This document shows, piece after piece, positions 4,329 to 5,842 of a stretch of 5,842 bases of DNA. Each line of letters begins with the position of its first letter. The first letter of the stretch is position 1. The notes beneath the pieces are model-generated. The model had not been told where the DNA came from, searched no databases, and saw only the letters and a program-made list of their open reading frames with translations. Source of the DNA: Acidobacteriota bacterium (GTDB lineage Bacteria; Acidobacteriota; Terriglobia; Terriglobales; Acidobacteriaceae); the NCBI GenBank assembly GCA_003225515.1, contig QIAK01000385.1, positions 1 to 5,842 on the forward strand, in the 5' to 3' direction. The position numbers were made by a program, and so were the translations under genes.

Positions 4329-5842
4329 CTATTCCCCGCCCACGCGGAACCTCACTCCCGCCCTAAAAGTCACTGGCAGCGCCGGATACCCCACTACCTC
4401 GTTATATTTTCGGTCCAATGCATTCTCCACATTGGCATACAAAGTCACTCGCGGGCGCACCGCATACCAACCTCCGAGATCCACGCGCACATATCCCGCC
4501 GCGTGTTCGATTCCAAATCCTAGAAAGTCAGAATCCGCACGTGAACCCACAAAACTCCCGCCTAGATTCGCCCCCCACCGTGATCCCAGATAAGACAAGA
4601 GCAGCGAAGCCGAGTGCTTCGGCCTGCGCAACAGCGGAGCCCCCGGGTTAAATACCGGATCGAACGGCGCAGGATTATCGAGATACTGCGACGACGTATA
4701 GGTGTAGGTGGAATTCAGCAGCAGCCGCGACCGCAGCCGGGCCTGTATCTCCACTTCGGCCCCCTGCGCAAAGGCCTTGTTTACGTTGACGTATTCGCCG
4801 ATGAAATTTACCGGATCCACCGTCACGTAGTTAATCTGATCGTGAAATAGATTGTTGAAGTAGGTCGCGTTCAGGGCGACTTTTCCGCGGAAAAAATCCT
4901 GCTGCATCCCGGCTTCGAATGAGCGGGAACGCTCCGGCTTCAGACCTGTATTCGCCTGGCTGAAAGGAGGCCCGGCAAAAGTCTCTTCCAACCGCGGCTC
5001 CTTATATCCCGTGGCATAAGAAAATCTGAACCGTGTTCCTGAAAATGTTTCGTTGCCGCGAAGCGCCTGCCAGGTCAGCGCGACTCGCGGCACGCCAGTG
5101 CTTCCGAACGCGCTGTTATGCACATATCGCCCGCCGGCGATCACGGTCAGCCTGCCCAGAGTGAGCTGCTGCTGGGCGTATGCATCATTGTTCAAGCGCT
5201 GCCCGTGAGTCTGGCCGAAGTTGACGTCGCCCACAAACCCGTTCTCGTTCTCGATGCGATATCCGAACGTCGTGTGGGCCCACGTCCGCTCCGAATAGTC
5301 ACCCTGATATTCGAAGCCCACCCGGTTGATGCGGTCGACTTCATGGGAAGGAAAATCAAACTGCCCGAACAACGGACTCACCCGATCCCCATCGCCGGTG
5401 AGATTCAGCTCGTTGTACCGGTAGAGATAATCGAATCCCGTCAGGCGATGTTGCCATCCCGATGGCGCCGCCACGCTGAGTTCCACGCTGCCCAAAATAT
5501 TATTCAGCTGGGACCAGTCGTTCGGGTCAGGCGGCAACGGTTGCGTCACCCCACTACCGCTTGGATCGACCTGAGGATCGTACCCATTAAAATTCCACTC
5601 CCCCGGAATTCCAGTGTGACTGTTGGAGTGCCGCAAGCGCACCCGCAGAGAAGTCCGATCGTTGATTGCGGCCCCCAAGTTCGCCCCCTCAAGGGAATTG
5701 GAATACTGGCTATTAGTTCCCGATCCGTTGGTATTGAATTCGTTGCCGAACGCGTTGTAATCGAAGCGGCCCCGAGCGCCCGCCAGCGAGCCATAGCCGC
5801 TAGCCGTTCCGAAGTTTCCCCCGTCAGCCCCCAGGCGAAGCT
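4329..5842 (-). CDS. TonB-dependent receptor (BtuB-like), 5' end outside window
   Basis: The frame is open from the right edge (first complete codon at 5840) to a TAG at 4331-4329, giving 503 residues of the outer-membrane beta-barrel. The plug, TonB box and signal peptide are not in view. Barrel hallmarks are alternating aromatic strands with loops and the conserved segment FRFSYATGYKEPRLEETF (about 271-288). Next come LKPERSRSFEAGM (300-312), YVNVNKAFAQGAEVEIQARL (351-370) and NVENALDRKYNEVVGYP (470-486), then the final strands VTFRAGVRFRV. The early stretch (residues 1-80: YGSLAGARGRFDYNAFGNEF, NSLEGANLGA, LRVRLRHSNS) resembles the BtuB/siderophore branch as I recall it. Such receptors import scarce ligands (cobalamin, siderophores, sugars) using TonB-ExbBD energy; the ligand cannot be assigned here. 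The protein ends RFRVGGE, so no aromatic residue is at the terminus. A TTG at 5678 lies inside the barrel and is not the start. It is convergent with the aldolase gene. Confidence 0.92.
   Translation of the reverse strand, partial: LRLGADGGNFGTASGYGSLAGARGRFDYNAFGNEFNTNGSGTNSQYSNSLEGANLGAAINDRTSLRVRLRHSNSHTGIPGEWNFNGYDPQVDPSGSGVTQPLPPDPNDWSQLNNILGSVELSVAAPSGWQHRLTGFDYLYRYNELNLTGDGDRVSPLFGQFDFPSHEVDRINRVGFEYQGDYSERTWAHTTFGYRIENENGFVGDVNFGQTHGQRLNNDAYAQQQLTLGRLTVIAGGRYVHNSAFGSTGVPRVALTWQALRGNETFSGTRFRFSYATGYKEPRLEETFAGPPFSQANTGLKPERSRSFEAGMQQDFFRGKVALNATYFNNLFHDQINYVTVDPVNFIGEYVNVNKAFAQGAEVEIQARLRSRLLLNSTYTYTSSQYLDNPAPFDPVFNPGAPLLRRPKHSASLLLSYLGSRWGANLGGSFVGSRADSDFLGFGIEHAAGYVRVDLGGWYAVRPRVTLYANVENALDRKYNEVVGYPALPVTFRAGVRFRVGGE

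Noticed and set aside
4200..4850. Several plus-strand frames of 77-109 codons around the receptor 3' end
   Set aside because: They overlap the clearly coding barrel on the minus strand, have no ribosome sites that I can see, and give low-complexity Arg/Pro/Ser-rich products.
1..5842. Mobile elements, CRISPR repeats, tRNA/rRNA genes, phage or defence genes
   Set aside because: No transposase motifs, regularly spaced repeats, tRNA-like cloverleaf sequence or terminal inverted repeats were found. All substantial coding sequence belongs to recognised housekeeping or accessory families.

Overview
The window looks like an ordinary chromosomal stretch from a moderately GC-rich, diderm, aerobic-type soil bacterium. 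The most likely source is an acidobacterium of the Terriglobia/Koribacter type. This is an inference from the protein styles: the QueA N-terminus, the DinB-family protein, the bactofilin with Pro/Thr-rich tails, and a BtuB-like TonB-dependent receptor, which implies an outer membrane. No 16S rRNA or other marker is present to confirm it.

Layout: (1) 1-473, minus strand: a DinB-family protein whose C-terminus runs off the left edge. (2) 474-854: a 381-base divergent intergenic region with several inverted repeats and a candidate bactofilin promoter/leader. (3) 855-1391, plus: a bactofilin, followed by a strong intrinsic terminator at 1426-1453. (4) 1479-2591, minus: queA (S-adenosylmethionine:tRNA ribosyltransferase-isomerase), convergent with the bactofilin gene. 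(5) 2592-2728: a short divergent region holding a 22-bp near-perfect palindrome. (6) 2729-3262, plus: a SnoaL/NTF2-like protein with a questionable N-terminal extension. (7) 3393-4091, plus: a class II aldolase/adducin-family protein with a complete zinc site. (8) 4092-4328: a convergent spacer. (9) 4329-5842, minus: a TonB-dependent receptor whose N-terminus runs off the right edge.

The six genes do not form an evident pathway or operon. Only 2729-3262 and 3393-4091 are co-directional, and they are 130 bases apart with a candidate promoter between them. I see no mobile element, CRISPR array, tRNA, rRNA, toxin-antitoxin pair or defence system. I found no convincing undescribed system. The points worth a second look are regulatory-looking palindromes and hairpins, two start-site questions (queA and the SnoaL-like gene), and a missing FucA catalytic tyrosine in the aldolase.
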